Source: Mycobacterium sp. NBC_00419 (GTDB lineage Bacteria > Actinomycetota > Actinomycetes > Mycobacteriales > Mycobacteriaceae). Taken from it: a stretch of DNA of 64,000 bases. The position numbers were made by a program, and so were the translations under genes. Every line of letters starts with the position of its first letter. Position 1 is the first letter of the stretch. Positions 52,846-61,856 of this stretch are shown piece after piece. The notes under the pieces were generated by a model that was not told the DNA's origin, ran no database searches, and was given only the letters and a program-made list of their open reading frames with translations. The stretch lies in assembly GCF_036023875.1 (NCBI RefSeq), contig NZ_CP107931.1, positions 1,674,001 to 1,738,000 of the forward strand, in the 5' to 3' direction.

Positions 52846-52931
52846 GCTACGAAAACGTCGTCGGTTTGGTGTTGTCGGTGCTGTTGGCGCTCTTCGTGGC
52901 CGCCGCACTGCTGTTCCCGGAGAGGTTCTAG
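52842..52931 (+). CDS. kdpF: K+-transporting ATPase small subunit KdpF
   Basis: This 29-residue single-helix peptide begins [16 protein letters not shown] after the GTG start and ends ALLFPERF, the family's hallmark C-terminus. In E. coli KdpF stabilises the KdpABC complex at the KdpA/KdpB interface. The start overlaps the stop of the preceding 27-residue gene, and its TAG overlaps the GTG start of kdpA by one base, so the first four cistrons are tightly coupled. Confidence 0.93.
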   Translation: MSYENVVGLVLSVLLALFVAAALLFPERF

Positions 52932-54601
52932 TGACTACGACATCGGCGGGGATCGTCTTCCTCGTCCTGCTCATCGCCGCCCTGGCGGCCGTGCACGTGC
53001 CACTGGGCGACTACATGTACCGCGTTTACAGCTCGGAAAAGGACAACCGCGTCGAGCGGGTCGTCTACCGGCTGATCGGCGCCGACCCCAAATCGGAGCA
53101 GACCTGGGGCGCCTACGCGCGCAGTGTGCTGGCCTTCTCAGCGATCAGCGTCCTGGTCCTGTTCGTCTTCCAACTGGTCCAGGGCAAGCTGCCCCTGCAC
53201 CTCAACGACCCGGCGACCCCGATGACGCCGGCGCTGGCGTGGAACACCGCCATCAGCTTCGTCACCAACACGAACTGGCAGGCCTACTCCGGCGAGTCGA
53301 CCCAGGGCCACCTGGTGCAGATGGCCGGCCTGGCCGTGCAGAACTTCGTCTCCGCCGCGGTCGGTATGGCGGTGGCCGTCGCGCTGGTGCGCGGCTTCGC
53401 CCGCCGCAATACCGCTGAGCTCGGCAACTTCTGGGTGGACCTGGTGCGTGGCACGCTGCGCATCCTGTTGCCGATTTCCGTTGTCGCAGCGATCATCCTG
53501 ATCGCCGGTGGCGCCATCCAGAACTTCCACCTGCACGACCAGGTGGTCAACACCCTGGCCGGCGCCCAGCAGACCATCACCGGCGGACCCGTCGCCAGCC
53601 AGGAAGCCATCAAGGAACTCGGCACCAACGGCGGCGGCTTCTACAACGCCAACTCGGCGCACCCCTTCGAGAACCCCACCACGTGGACCAACTGGATCGA
53701 GATCTTCCTGCTGCTGGTGATCAGCTTCTCACTGCCGCGCACGTTCGGCCGCATGGTGGACAGCAAGAAACAGGGTTACGCGATCGCCGCCGTGATGGGC
53801 ACGCTGGCCGTCATCAGCTGCTCACTGATGCTGCAGTTCCAGTTGCAGGCTCACGGCACCGTTCCGACGGCAGTCGGCTCGGCAATGGAAGGCGTCGAAC
53901 AACGTTTCGGCGTAGCGGATTCGGCGATCTTCGCAGACGCCACCACGCTGACTTCCACCGGCGCGGTGGACTCGTTCCACGACTCCTACACCAGCCTTGG
54001 CGGCATGATGAACCTGTTCAACATGCAGCTCGGCGAAGTAGCCCCCGGTGGCACCGGCTCCGGCCTCTACGGCATGCTGATCCTCGCGGTGATCACCGTC
54101 TTCGTCGCCGGCCTGATGGTCGGGCGCACCCCGGAGTACCTGGGTAAGAAGATCACGCCGCGCGAAATCAAGCTCGCGGCAAGCTATTTCCTGGTCACCC
54201 CGCTGCTGGTGCTCACAGGGACGGCGGTCGCCATGGCGATGCCCGGCCAGCGGGCCGGCATGCTCAACACCGGGCCGCACGGCCTGTCCGAGGTGCTCTA
54301 CGCATTCACCTCGGCGGCCAACAACAACGGCTCCGCCTTCGCCGGGATCACCGTCAACACCGACTGGTACAACACCGCACTCGGACTGGCGATGGTATTC
54401 GGCCGGTTCCTGCCGATCATCTTGGTGCTGGCCCTGGCGGGTTCTCTTGCCCGCCAAGGCCACACACCGGAATCCATCGGTACGCTGCCCACCCACCGGC
54501 CCCAGTTCGTCGGGATGGTCGTCGGAGTGACGCTCATCCTGGTGGCCCTGACGTTCCTGCCCGCACTCGCGCTCGGGCCCCTCGCAGAAGGAATCCACTG
54601 A
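52931..54601 (+). CDS. kdpA: K+-transporting ATPase subunit A (channel-like)
   Basis: This 556-residue membrane subunit belongs to the superfamily of K+ transporters and carries the selectivity filter. The pore-loop segments include [60 protein letters not shown] and [15 protein letters not shown], each with the Gly positions of K+ channel-like filters. About ten helices are predicted, as in E. coli KdpA (557 residues). The start is GTG 52931. It acts with KdpB, KdpC and KdpF as a high-affinity K+ pump under potassium limitation. Confidence 0.97.
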   Translation: MTTTSAGIVFLVLLIAALAAVHVPLGDYMYRVYSSEKDNRVERVVYRLIGADPKSEQTWGAYARSVLAFSAISVLVLFVFQLVQGKLPLHLNDPATPMTPALAWNTAISFVTNTNWQAYSGESTQGHLVQMAGLAVQNFVSAAVGMAVAVALVRGFARRNTAELGNFWVDLVRGTLRILLPISVVAAIILIAGGAIQNFHLHDQVVNTLAGAQQTITGGPVASQEAIKELGTNGGGFYNANSAHPFENPTTWTNWIEIFLLLVISFSLPRTFGRMVDSKKQGYAIAAVMGTLAVISCSLMLQFQLQAHGTVPTAVGSAMEGVEQRFGVADSAIFADATTLTSTGAVDSFHDSYTSLGGMMNLFNMQLGEVAPGGTGSGLYGMLILAVITVFVAGLMVGRTPEYLGKKITPREIKLAASYFLVTPLLVLTGTAVAMAMPGQRAGMLNTGPHGLSEVLYAFTSAANNNGSAFAGITVNTDWYNTALGLAMVFGRFLPIILVLALAGSLARQGHTPESIGTLPTHRPQFVGMVVGVTLILVALTFLPALALGPLAEGIH

Positions 54602-56748
54602 TGAGCACCACCACCATCGACGCGCCGCACCCGGCGGGCGAGAAGAAGAAGACCCAAGGTGGCCTGCTCGACCCCAAGTTACTGTGGAAGTCGCTGCCGG
54701 ATGCCCTGCGCAAGGTCGATCCGCGCACGCTGTGGCGTAACCCCGTCATGTTCATCGTCGAGATCGGCGCGGTCTGGAGCACGATCCTGGCGATCATCAG
54801 CCCCAGTTGGTTCGCATGGCTGATCGTGTTCTGGCTGTGGCTGACAGTGGTGTTCGCCAATCTCGCCGAGGCCGTCGCCGAAGGACGCGGCAAGGCCCAG
54901 GCCGAGAGTCTGCGAAAGACCAAGGCCGACACCATGGCCCGTCGGCTCAACGGCTGGTCACCGGGTACACCCGGCACCGAGGAGGAGATCGCCGCGCCGC
55001 TGCTGGCCCAAGGCGACGTGGTCGTCGTGGAAGCCGGGCAGGTGATCCCCGGCGACGGTGACGTCGTCGAAGGGATTGCGTCGGTAGACGAATCGGCCAT
55101 CACGGGTGAATCCGCTCCGGTCATCCGGGAGTCCGGCGGTGACCGCTCGGCAGTCACCGGCGGCACCACGGTGCTCTCGGACCGCATCGTCGTCAAGATC
55201 ACCCAGAAGCCCGGCGAGAGCTTCATCGATCGGATGATCGCCCTCGTCGAGGGCGCGAATCGGCAGAAGACGCCGAACGAGATCGCACTGAACATCCTGC
55301 TCGCGGCGTTGACGATCATCTTCATCTTCGCCGTCGCCACCCTGCAGCCGCTGGCGATCTTCTCCAAGGCCAACAACCCCGGCGTCCCGGACTCGTTGGC
55401 GCTGAATGGAAACGGCGTGTCGGGCATCGTCATGGTGGCACTACTGGTCTGCTTGATCCCGACCACCATCGGAGCGCTGCTGTCGGCGATCGGTATCGCC
55501 GGGATGGACAGACTGGTGCAGCGCAACGTGCTGGCCATGTCGGGCCGTGCGGTCGAAGCCGCCGGCGACGTCAACACGCTGTTGCTGGACAAGACCGGCA
55601 CCATCACGCTGGGCAACCGGCAGGCCTCAGACTTCGTCCCGCTGCCCGGCGTTTCTGCCGAGCAACTCGCCGACGCCGCTCAGCTGTCCAGCCTCTCCGA
55701 CGAAACCCCCGAGGGTCGTTCCATCGTGGTCTTCGCCAAGACGGAGTACGGACTGCGAGCCCGCACCCCGGGCGAGCTGACCGGGGCGACCTGGGTGGAG
55801 TTCACCGCCACGACACGGATGTCGGGCGTCGACCTAGACAACGGCCACCTGCTGCGCAAGGGCGCGGCGAGTTCGGTCGCCCAGTGGGTCCGCGACCAAG
55901 GCGGCGTCATTCCCCCTGACCTCGGCACCATCGTCGACGGCATCTCGGCCGCCGGCGGTACGCCGTTGGTCGTCGGCCAGGTCGTTGCAGAAGGAGGCGA
56001 CACGAAGGCCGAGGTGCTGGGTGTGATCCACCTCAAGGACGTCGTCAAGCAGGGCATGCGGGAGCGCTTCGACGAGATGCGCAAGATGGGCATCCGCACG
56101 GTGATGATCACCGGCGACAACCCGTTGACCGCCAAGGCAATTGCCGACGAGGCCGGCGTGGACGACTTCCTGGCCGAGGCCACCCCCGAGGACAAGCTCG
56201 CGCTGATCAAGAGTGAACAGGCCGGCGGCAAGCTGGTCGCGATGACCGGCGACGGCACCAACGACGCACCCGCGCTGGCTCAAGCAGACGTCGGCGTGGC
56301 GATGAACACCGGTACCTCGGCGGCCAAAGAGGCCGGCAACATGGTCGACCTGGACTCCGACCCGACGAAACTCATCGAGATCGTCGAGATCGGTAAGCAG
56401 TTGTTGATCACCCGCGGTGCACTGACGACGTTCTCGATCGCCAACGACATCGCCAAGTACTTCGCGATCATTCCCGCGATGTTCGTCGCGTTGTTCCCCG
56501 GCCTGGATCTGCTGAACGTCATGCGGCTGCACAGCCCGCAGTCGGCGATCCTGTCGGCGGTGATCTTCAACGCGATCATCATCATCGCGCTGATTCCGTT
56601 GTCGCTGCGCGGTGTTCGCTATACCCCGAGCAGTGCGTCGAAGTTGCTCAGCCGCAACCTCTACGTCTACGGGCTGGGCGGCATCATCGCCCCCTTCATC
56701 GGGATCAAACTCATCGATCTCGTCATTCAATTCTTGCCAGGGATGTGA
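54601..56748 (+). CDS. kdpB: K+-transporting P-type ATPase subunit B
   Basis: This 715-residue type IA P-type ATPase is the catalytic subunit. The phosphorylated Asp330 is in [14 protein letters not shown], the actuator TGES is in [14 protein letters not shown], and [18 protein letters not shown] and [20 protein letters not shown] complete the hinge. The long N-terminus (about 40 residues) is Lys- and Pro-rich. Its ATG overlaps the kdpA stop by one base, and its own TGA is overlapped by the kdpC GTG. Confidence 0.97.
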   Translation: MSTTTIDAPHPAGEKKKTQGGLLDPKLLWKSLPDALRKVDPRTLWRNPVMFIVEIGAVWSTILAIISPSWFAWLIVFWLWLTVVFANLAEAVAEGRGKAQAESLRKTKADTMARRLNGWSPGTPGTEEEIAAPLLAQGDVVVVEAGQVIPGDGDVVEGIASVDESAITGESAPVIRESGGDRSAVTGGTTVLSDRIVVKITQKPGESFIDRMIALVEGANRQKTPNEIALNILLAALTIIFIFAVATLQPLAIFSKANNPGVPDSLALNGNGVSGIVMVALLVCLIPTTIGALLSAIGIAGMDRLVQRNVLAMSGRAVEAAGDVNTLLLDKTGTITLGNRQASDFVPLPGVSAEQLADAAQLSSLSDETPEGRSIVVFAKTEYGLRARTPGELTGATWVEFTATTRMSGVDLDNGHLLRKGAASSVAQWVRDQGGVIPPDLGTIVDGISAAGGTPLVVGQVVAEGGDTKAEVLGVIHLKDVVKQGMRERFDEMRKMGIRTVMITGDNPLTAKAIADEAGVDDFLAEATPEDKLALIKSEQAGGKLVAMTGDGTNDAPALAQADVGVAMNTGTSAAKEAGNMVDLDSDPTKLIEIVEIGKQLLITRGALTTFSIANDIAKYFAIIPAMFVALFPGLDLLNVMRLHSPQSAILSAVIFNAIIIIALIPLSLRGVRYTPSSASKLLSRNLYVYGLGGIIAPFIGIKLIDLVIQFLPGM

Positions 56749-57656
56749 CCATGAACTTCTCCACGCTTGTTCGCCTGCACTGGGCGGCGCTGCGCGCACT
56801 GCTGGTGCTCACCGTCATCGTCGGTATCGGCTATCCGCTGTTCATCTGGCTGGTGGCGCAGATACCGGGGCTCAAGGACAACGCCGACGGGTCGATCGTG
56901 GACGTCGGTGGAAAGCCGGTGGCCAGTCGCCTGATCGGTCAGTCGTTCACCGACGCCGACGGCAAAGTCCTCCCGCAGTACTTCCAGAGCCGGCCGTCGG
57001 CCGCCGGTGCCGGGTACGACCCGCTGGCCACCAGCGCGTCGAACCTGGGCCCGGAAAGCATCGTCGACACGCCGGCCGACCCGTCGCTGCCGGCGGCTGA
57101 CAACGGCTACAAGGCCAGCCTGCTGACCCTGGTGTGCTCGCGCAGCAAGGCGGTGGGCGAGCTGGAGGGCGTCGATGGAAAGCGCCCGTTCTGCACCGGC
57201 GACGGCGTGGGCGCAGTGCTGTCGGTCATCGGCCCGCGCGACGCCCGCGGCAACGTGGTCAGCCCGACGAAGGTGGTCAGCATCAACGAACCGTGCCAGA
57301 GCACCGCGCGGCCGTTCCTGGATACCTACGAGGGTGTGCGGGTGGAGTGCGCCAAGTTCGGCGAGGACTACGCGATCGGTCAGATCGTGCCGATCAAGGG
57401 CGCGGTGTCGGATCCGGCCGTGCCCGCCGACGCGGTCACCGCAAGCGGCAGCGGCCTGGACCCGAACATCTCACCGGCCTACGCCGACCTGCAGATCGCC
57501 CGGGTCGCCAAGGCCCGCGGCGTCAGCGCCGAGTACATCCGACAGGCCGTCGCCGACCACACCGATGGCCGCACGCTCGGCATCTTCGGTGAGCCGCGGG
57601 TCAACGTGGTCGAGCTCAACATTGCGCTGGACCAGAAATTCCCGATGAAGAGCTGA
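56745..57656 (+). CDS. kdpC: K+-transporting ATPase subunit C with large insertion
   Basis: This 303-residue KdpC is about 100 residues longer than the usual 190-residue form. The N-terminal helix ([20 protein letters not shown]), [20 protein letters not shown] and the C-terminal [20 protein letters not shown] and [16 protein letters not shown] are standard. Between SNLGP (about residue 103) and VPADAV (about 226) lies an extra extracytoplasmic segment with four Cys (131, 150, 184, 202). The start is GTG 56745 (overlapping kdpB) or ATG 56751. KdpC assists ATP-driven K+ transport. The insert may form a disulfide-stabilised subdomain. Confidence 0.94.
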   Translation: MTMNFSTLVRLHWAALRALLVLTVIVGIGYPLFIWLVAQIPGLKDNADGSIVDVGGKPVASRLIGQSFTDADGKVLPQYFQSRPSAAGAGYDPLATSASNLGPESIVDTPADPSLPAADNGYKASLLTLVCSRSKAVGELEGVDGKRPFCTGDGVGAVLSVIGPRDARGNVVSPTKVVSINEPCQSTARPFLDTYEGVRVECAKFGEDYAIGQIVPIKGAVSDPAVPADAVTASGSGLDPNISPAYADLQIARVAKARGVSAEYIRQAVADHTDGRTLGIFGEPRVNVVELNIALDQKFPMKS

Positions 57657-57661
57657 CGGAC

Positions 57662-60271
57662 GTGGAAGATAAGCGTGTGGACACCGTCCAACCGCCTCGT
57701 GTGACATCCGGCGGCGAACCGCCGCCGGAGACGCTATCGGAAAGTGATGGGCAGCCCGCCTCTTCCGGCGCGAAGCGGAAGCGAGGCGAGCTGCGCATCT
57801 ACCTTGGTGCGGCACCCGGTGTCGGCAAGACCTTCGCCATGCTCGGCGAAGCTCATCGCCGGATCGAACGCGGCACCGATCTGGTGGCGGCGGTGGTCGA
57901 GACGCACGGCCGTAAGAAGACCGCCGAGTTGCTCGAGGGCGTCGAGATCGTCCCCCCGCGTTACATCGAGTACCGCGGCAGCCGTTTCCCCGAGCTCGAC
58001 GTGCCCGCGGTGCTGGCCCGCCGTCCCGAGGTCGTCCTGGTCGACGAGCTGGCCCACACCAACACTCCCGGCAGCAAGAACCCCAAACGGTGGATGGATA
58101 TCGAGGAGTTGCTCGACGCCGGTATCACGGTGCTGTCCACCGTCAACGTCCAGCATCTGGAAAGCCTCAACGACGTCGTCGCGCAGATCACCGGCATTGA
58201 GCAGCAGGAGACGGTGCCCGACGAGATCGTGCGCCAGGCGTCCCAGATCGAACTGGTCGATATCACCCCGGAAGCGTTGCGCCGCAGGCTTTCCCACGGC
58301 AACGTCTACGCACCGGAGAAGGTCGACGCCGCGCTGTCGAATTACTTCCGCCGGGGCAACCTGACGGCACTGCGTGAGCTGGCGCTGCTGTGGCTAGCCG
58401 ACCAGGTCGATGCCGCGCTGGCCAAGTACCGCGCCGAGAACAAGATCACCGCGACGTGGGAGGCGCGCGAGCGGCTGGTTGTGGCGGTGACCGGCGGCGC
58501 CGAATCGGAGACCCTGGTGCGCCGGGCATCCCGGATCGCCTCCAAATCCAGCGCCGAGCTGATGATCGTGCACGTGGTGCGCGGCGACGGCCTGTCCGGT
58601 GTGTCGGCTCCGCTGATGGGCAAGGTGCGCGAGCTGGCCGCCAGCCTGGGCGCGACGGTGCACACCGTCATCGGCGACGACGTGCCAAAAGCGTTGCTGG
58701 ACTTCGCCCGCGAGATGAACGCCACCCAGCTGGTGATCGGCACGTCGCGGCGGTCCCGGTGGGCGCGCATCTTCGACGAGGGTATCGGCGCGGCGATCGT
58801 GCAGAACTCCGGCAAGATCGACGTCCACATGGTCACCCACGAGGAGGCCAAACGCGGATTCTCGGTGCGCTCGGCGACCCCGCGGGAACGCCGCGCGCTG
58901 TCCTGGGTGGCCGCGGTGGTGGTGCCGTCGCTGATCTGTGCGGTCAACGTCGTGTTCCTGGACAAGTACTTCAACATCGCCGGCGAGAGCGCCCTGTTCT
59001 TCGTCGGCATTCTGGTGGTGGCACTGCTCGGCGGCGTGGTACCCGCCGTCGTGTCCGCGGTGCTGTCCGGGCTGCTGCTCAACTACTTCCTGACCGCGCC
59101 GCGGCACACCTTCACCATCGCCGAACCCGATGCCGCCATCACCCAGTTCGTGATGCTGGCGGTGGCGGTGGCGGTGGCCGCACTGGTCGACAGTGCGGCC
59201 AGCCGCCAGCGCGAGGCCCGGCAGGCCTCCCGGGAGGCCGAGTTGCTGACCCTGTTCTCCGGGTCGGTGCTGCGCGGCGCCGACCTGGACACCCTGCTGG
59301 AGCGGGTTCGCGAGACCTACTCCCAGCGCGCTGTCAGCATGCTGCGGGTATTCGGCGACGACGAGCAGATCGTCGCCTGCGTCGGCGAGAATCCCTGTGT
59401 GACCGTCGATTCCGCTGACACCGCGATCGAGGTCGGCGACGACGAGTTCTGGATGCTAATGGCCGGGCGCAAGCTGCCCGCCCGCGACCGCCGGGTGCTG
59501 ACCTCGGTGGCCAAACAGGCTGCCGGCCTGGTGCGCCAGCGCGAGCTGACCGAGGAGGCCGGCAAGGCCGCCGCCATCGAGAAGGCCGACGAACTGCGCC
59601 GCTCGCTGCTCTCGGCGGTCAGCCACGACCTGCGCACCCCACTGGCCGGCGCCAAGGCCGCGGTGTCGAGCCTGCGCTCCGACGATATCGACTTCTCCGC
59701 GGAGGACACCGCCGAACTACTGGCCACCGTCGAGGAGTCGGTCGACCAGCTCACCGCGTTGGTGGACAACCTGCTGGACTCCTCCCGGCTGGCCGCCGAG
59801 GTGGTGCGCCCCGAACTCAAGCGGGTCTACCTCGAGGAGGTGGTGCAGCGGGCCCTGCTGTCGATCGGCCGCGGCGCCACCGGGTTCGGGCGCAGTGGGC
59901 TGGACCGGATCAAGGTCGACGTAGGTGACGCGGTGGCGATGGCCGACGCGGGCCTGCTCGAGCGGGTGCTGGCCAACCTGATCGACAACTCGCTGCGCTA
60001 CGCACCGGACAGCATCGTGCGGGTTAACGCCGGGCGAGTCGGGATGCGGATCCTGATCAACGTCGTCGACGAAGGACCCGGCGTGCCGCGCGGCACCGAG
60101 GACCAGATGTTCGAGGCGTTCCAGCGGCTCGGCGACCGGAACAACAAGTACGGTGTCGGACTTGGCCTTTCGGTGGCCAGGGGGTTCGTCGAGGCGATGG
60201 GCGGCACCATCGCTGCCACCGACACCCCCGGCGGCGGGCTCACCGTGATCGTCGACCTGGCGGCGCCATGA
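57662..60271 (+). CDS. kdpD: Sensor histidine kinase KdpD
   Basis: This 869-residue sensor controls kdp transcription in response to K+ limitation. A KdpD domain has Walker A GAAPGVGKTF (about residue 49), then DELAHTN and STVNVQHLESLNDVV. A USP-like domain (about 275-395) follows. Then come four membrane helices (DUF4118, about 410-515), a GAF-like region and the kinase core with His655 in SAVSHDLRTPLAGAK, NLIDNSLRYA, DEGPGVP and GVGLGLSVARGF. The start is GTG 57662, six bases after kdpC; GTG 57677 is possible. It is in the same transcript as the structural genes. Confidence 0.96.
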   Translation: MEDKRVDTVQPPRVTSGGEPPPETLSESDGQPASSGAKRKRGELRIYLGAAPGVGKTFAMLGEAHRRIERGTDLVAAVVETHGRKKTAELLEGVEIVPPRYIEYRGSRFPELDVPAVLARRPEVVLVDELAHTNTPGSKNPKRWMDIEELLDAGITVLSTVNVQHLESLNDVVAQITGIEQQETVPDEIVRQASQIELVDITPEALRRRLSHGNVYAPEKVDAALSNYFRRGNLTALRELALLWLADQVDAALAKYRAENKITATWEARERLVVAVTGGAESETLVRRASRIASKSSAELMIVHVVRGDGLSGVSAPLMGKVRELAASLGATVHTVIGDDVPKALLDFAREMNATQLVIGTSRRSRWARIFDEGIGAAIVQNSGKIDVHMVTHEEAKRGFSVRSATPRERRALSWVAAVVVPSLICAVNVVFLDKYFNIAGESALFFVGILVVALLGGVVPAVVSAVLSGLLLNYFLTAPRHTFTIAEPDAAITQFVMLAVAVAVAALVDSAASRQREARQASREAELLTLFSGSVLRGADLDTLLERVRETYSQRAVSMLRVFGDDEQIVACVGENPCVTVDSADTAIEVGDDEFWMLMAGRKLPARDRRVLTSVAKQAAGLVRQRELTEEAGKAAAIEKADELRRSLLSAVSHDLRTPLAGAKAAVSSLRSDDIDFSAEDTAELLATVEESVDQLTALVDNLLDSSRLAAEVVRPELKRVYLEEVVQRALLSIGRGATGFGRSGLDRIKVDVGDAVAMADAGLLERVLANLIDNSLRYAPDSIVRVNAGRVGMRILINVVDEGPGVPRGTEDQMFEAFQRLGDRNNKYGVGLGLSVARGFVEAMGGTIAATDTPGGGLTVIVDLAAP

Positions 60272-60954
60272 ACAAGATCAAGGTGCTGGTGATCGACGAC
60301 GAGCCGCAGATCCTGCGGGCGTTGCGGATCAACCTCAGCGTGCGCGGGTACGAGGTGATCACCGCGGCCACCGGTGCGGCAGCGCTCAAAGCCGCCGCCG
60401 AGCAGCGCCCGGACGTGGTGGTGCTCGACCTGGGCCTGCCCGATATGGACGGCATCGAGGTGCTCGGCGGACTGCGTGGCTGGCTGACCGCGCCGGTGAT
60501 CGTGCTCTCGGCGCGTACCGACTCCGCCGAGAAGGTCGAGGCGCTCGACGCCGGGGCCGACGACTACGTGACCAAGCCGTTCGGGATGGACGAGTTCCTG
60601 GCCCGGTTGCGCGCCGCGGTCCGCCGTGGGGCCGCGGCCTCGGAGACCGACGAGCCGGTGGTCGAAACCGACTCGTTCACAGTCGATCTGGCCGCCAAGA
60701 AAGTGGTGCGCAACGGCTCCGAGGTGCACCTGACGCCCACCGAGTGGGGCATGCTGGAGATGCTGGTGCGCAACCGCGGCAAGCTCGTCGGCCGCGAGGA
60801 GTTGCTCAAAGAGGTGTGGGGTCCGGCCTATGCCAAGGAAACCCACTATCTGCGGGTGTACCTGGCGCAGTTGCGGCGCAAGCTCGAGGACGACCCGTCG
60901 CACCCGCGTCATCTACTGACCGAAGCCGGGATGGGATATCGCTTCGAGGCCTGA
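60268..60954 (+). CDS. kdpE: Response regulator KdpE
   Basis: This 228-residue OmpR/PhoB-type regulator has a receiver domain (DDEPQIL acidic pair, phospho-Asp54 in VVLDLGLPDMDG, Thr/Ser in VLSARTD, Lys in DYVTKPFGMDE) and a C-terminal winged helix (HLTPTEWGMLEMLVRNRGKL, ETHYLRVYLAQLRRKLE). It receives phosphate from KdpD and activates the kdp promoter. Its ATG overlaps the kdpD stop by four bases (ATGA). It is the last gene of the operon, followed 8 bp later by a large hairpin. Confidence 0.97.
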   Translation: MNKIKVLVIDDEPQILRALRINLSVRGYEVITAATGAAALKAAAEQRPDVVVLDLGLPDMDGIEVLGGLRGWLTAPVIVLSARTDSAEKVEALDAGADDYVTKPFGMDEFLARLRAAVRRGAAASETDEPVVETDSFTVDLAAKKVVRNGSEVHLTPTEWGMLEMLVRNRGKLVGREELLKEVWGPAYAKETHYLRVYLAQLRRKLEDDPSHPRHLLTEAGMGYRFEA

Positions 60955-60962
60955 GCGGCCGC

Positions 60963-61018
60963 CGACAGTAACGCCACGGCGGGAAATCGGCCATCCGACC
61001 GCCGTGAGGTTACTGTCG
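60963..61018. terminator. Large two-part hairpin after the kdp operon
   Basis: CGACAGTAAC (60963-60972) pairs with GTTACTGTCG (61009-61018), and ACGGCGG (60976-60982) with CCGCCGT (60999-61005), leaving a 16-nt loop. There are 17 perfect pairs with a 3/3 internal loop. There is no T-tract. It probably ends the kdp transcript. Confidence 0.7.
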
Positions 61019-61055
61019 CGAGGCTGTTTGCGAATGTGATGCCCCGCGCGTTCGG

Positions 61056-61085
61056 CTGACACATCCGTCGGCGGGGAACTATCGT
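61056..61085 (+). promoter_or_regulatory. Candidate SigA-type promoter for the 36-residue peptide gene
   Basis: The -35-like CTGACA (61056-61061) and -10-like TATCGT (61080-61085) are spaced 18 bp. A TGAC-ATC-GTCA dyad (61085-61095) sits at the expected start of transcription and could be an operator. Confidence 0.5.
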
Positions 61086-61153
61086 GACATCGTCATATGT
61101 TGATACGTGCGCGCAGCGCCCGCCCGGCGGGCCCGCGGAGGAGATGATCTGAC

Positions 61154-61264
61154 ATGCAGGTTTCGGAAATCAAGCACACCGGTGGTTGTACCTGTCGCTG
61201 TAATGCCTGCGACGGTGGCCATCACTGCCACAACATCGGTAGCGGCTGCCGCGTCAAGCCGTAA
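61154..61264 (+). CDS. 36-residue Cys/His-rich peptide, metallothionein-like
   Basis: The ATG at 61154, preceded by a GGAGGAG site about ten bases upstream, opens a 36-codon frame ending in TAA. The peptide has six Cys (12, 14, 16, 19, 25, 32) and four His, arranged as CTCRCNACDGGHHCH followed by a lone GCR near the end. A CxCxCxxC cluster next to HHCH is what a small metal-binding (zinc, copper or cadmium) or metallothionein-like peptide would show. It has no signal peptide. It does not read like the known mycobacterial MymT. A promoter-like sequence lies upstream and a strong intrinsic terminator 16 bp downstream, so it forms its own transcription unit. Confidence 0.8.
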   Translation: MQVSEIKHTGGCTCRCNACDGGHHCHNIGSGCRVKP

Positions 61265-61279
61265 CTCTCGAATACTGCG

Positions 61280-61320
61280 ATCAGAGCGCCGGGTGACTGA
61301 CGGCGCTCTGATTGTTTTAT
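61280..61320 (+). terminator. Intrinsic terminator of the Cys/His peptide unit
   Basis: ATCAGAGCGCCG pairs perfectly with CGGCGCTCTGAT (12 bp, 9-nt loop), and TGTTTTAT follows directly. It is the only clear T-tract terminator in the window. Confidence 0.88.
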
Positions 61321-61369
61321 CTGGGCTGATCGGCGATTGACGGCGGCGTAGCAGGGGTATCCGCGAACC

Positions 61370-61852
61370 ATGCGGACCACCAAGTCCGGCAGGCTTCACC
61401 AGTCGGTCGGAATGCTCGCCGTCCAAGGTGCCGCGGTGCTCGTCGCCGCGGCATTCCTGGCTGTCGCGATCGCCGGGTTCATCCCCGGCCTGACGAGCCG
61501 CGTGGACCAGTTGCAGTGGTACGGCATGGATTCGCGCGCCCAACTCTTCGGTGTATTCGGCATCTCGGTGCTGCATAACCTGCTGCACCTGGCGTTCGGG
61601 GTGGTCGGCCTGCTATTGGCGACCAGCTACGCCAGGGCCCGGGCGTACCTCATCGGCGGGGGCGTGATCTTCCTGGGCCTGTGGCTGGCCGGGCTGTTGG
61701 CCGATCAACTCCGAAGCATGCTGCCGCTCAATCACGCTGACAGTTGGCTGCACTTCTCCATCGGTGTGGTGATGGTGCTGCTCGGTTTGACCCTGGCCGG
61801 TGCCCGGGTGCCCACCGGGGCCGGTGGTGAACCGTTGATCGACGAGGACTAG
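61370..61852 (+). CDS. DUF4383 membrane protein
   Basis: This 160-residue protein has four predicted membrane helices with the DUF4383 pattern: GMLAVQGAAVLVAAAFLAVA, then FGISVLHNLLHLAFGVVGLL with its conserved HN/HL, and a final NHADSWLHFSIGVVMVLLG. The conserved His residues within helices are characteristic of the family. Function is unknown. The start is ATG 61370. It is convergent with ppx, with only 4 bp between stops. Confidence 0.88.
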   Translation: MRTTKSGRLHQSVGMLAVQGAAVLVAAAFLAVAIAGFIPGLTSRVDQLQWYGMDSRAQLFGVFGISVLHNLLHLAFGVVGLLLATSYARARAYLIGGGVIFLGLWLAGLLADQLRSMLPLNHADSWLHFSIGVVMVLLGLTLAGARVPTGAGGEPLIDED

Positions 61853-61856
61853 AACC

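Noticed and set aside
61107..61340. 77-codon frame overlapping the 36-residue peptide gene in another frame.
   Set aside because: It runs through the peptide gene and the terminator stem, is low-complexity Ala/Val/Thr-rich and lacks a good start. The 36-codon frame has the ribosome-binding site and sensible residues.
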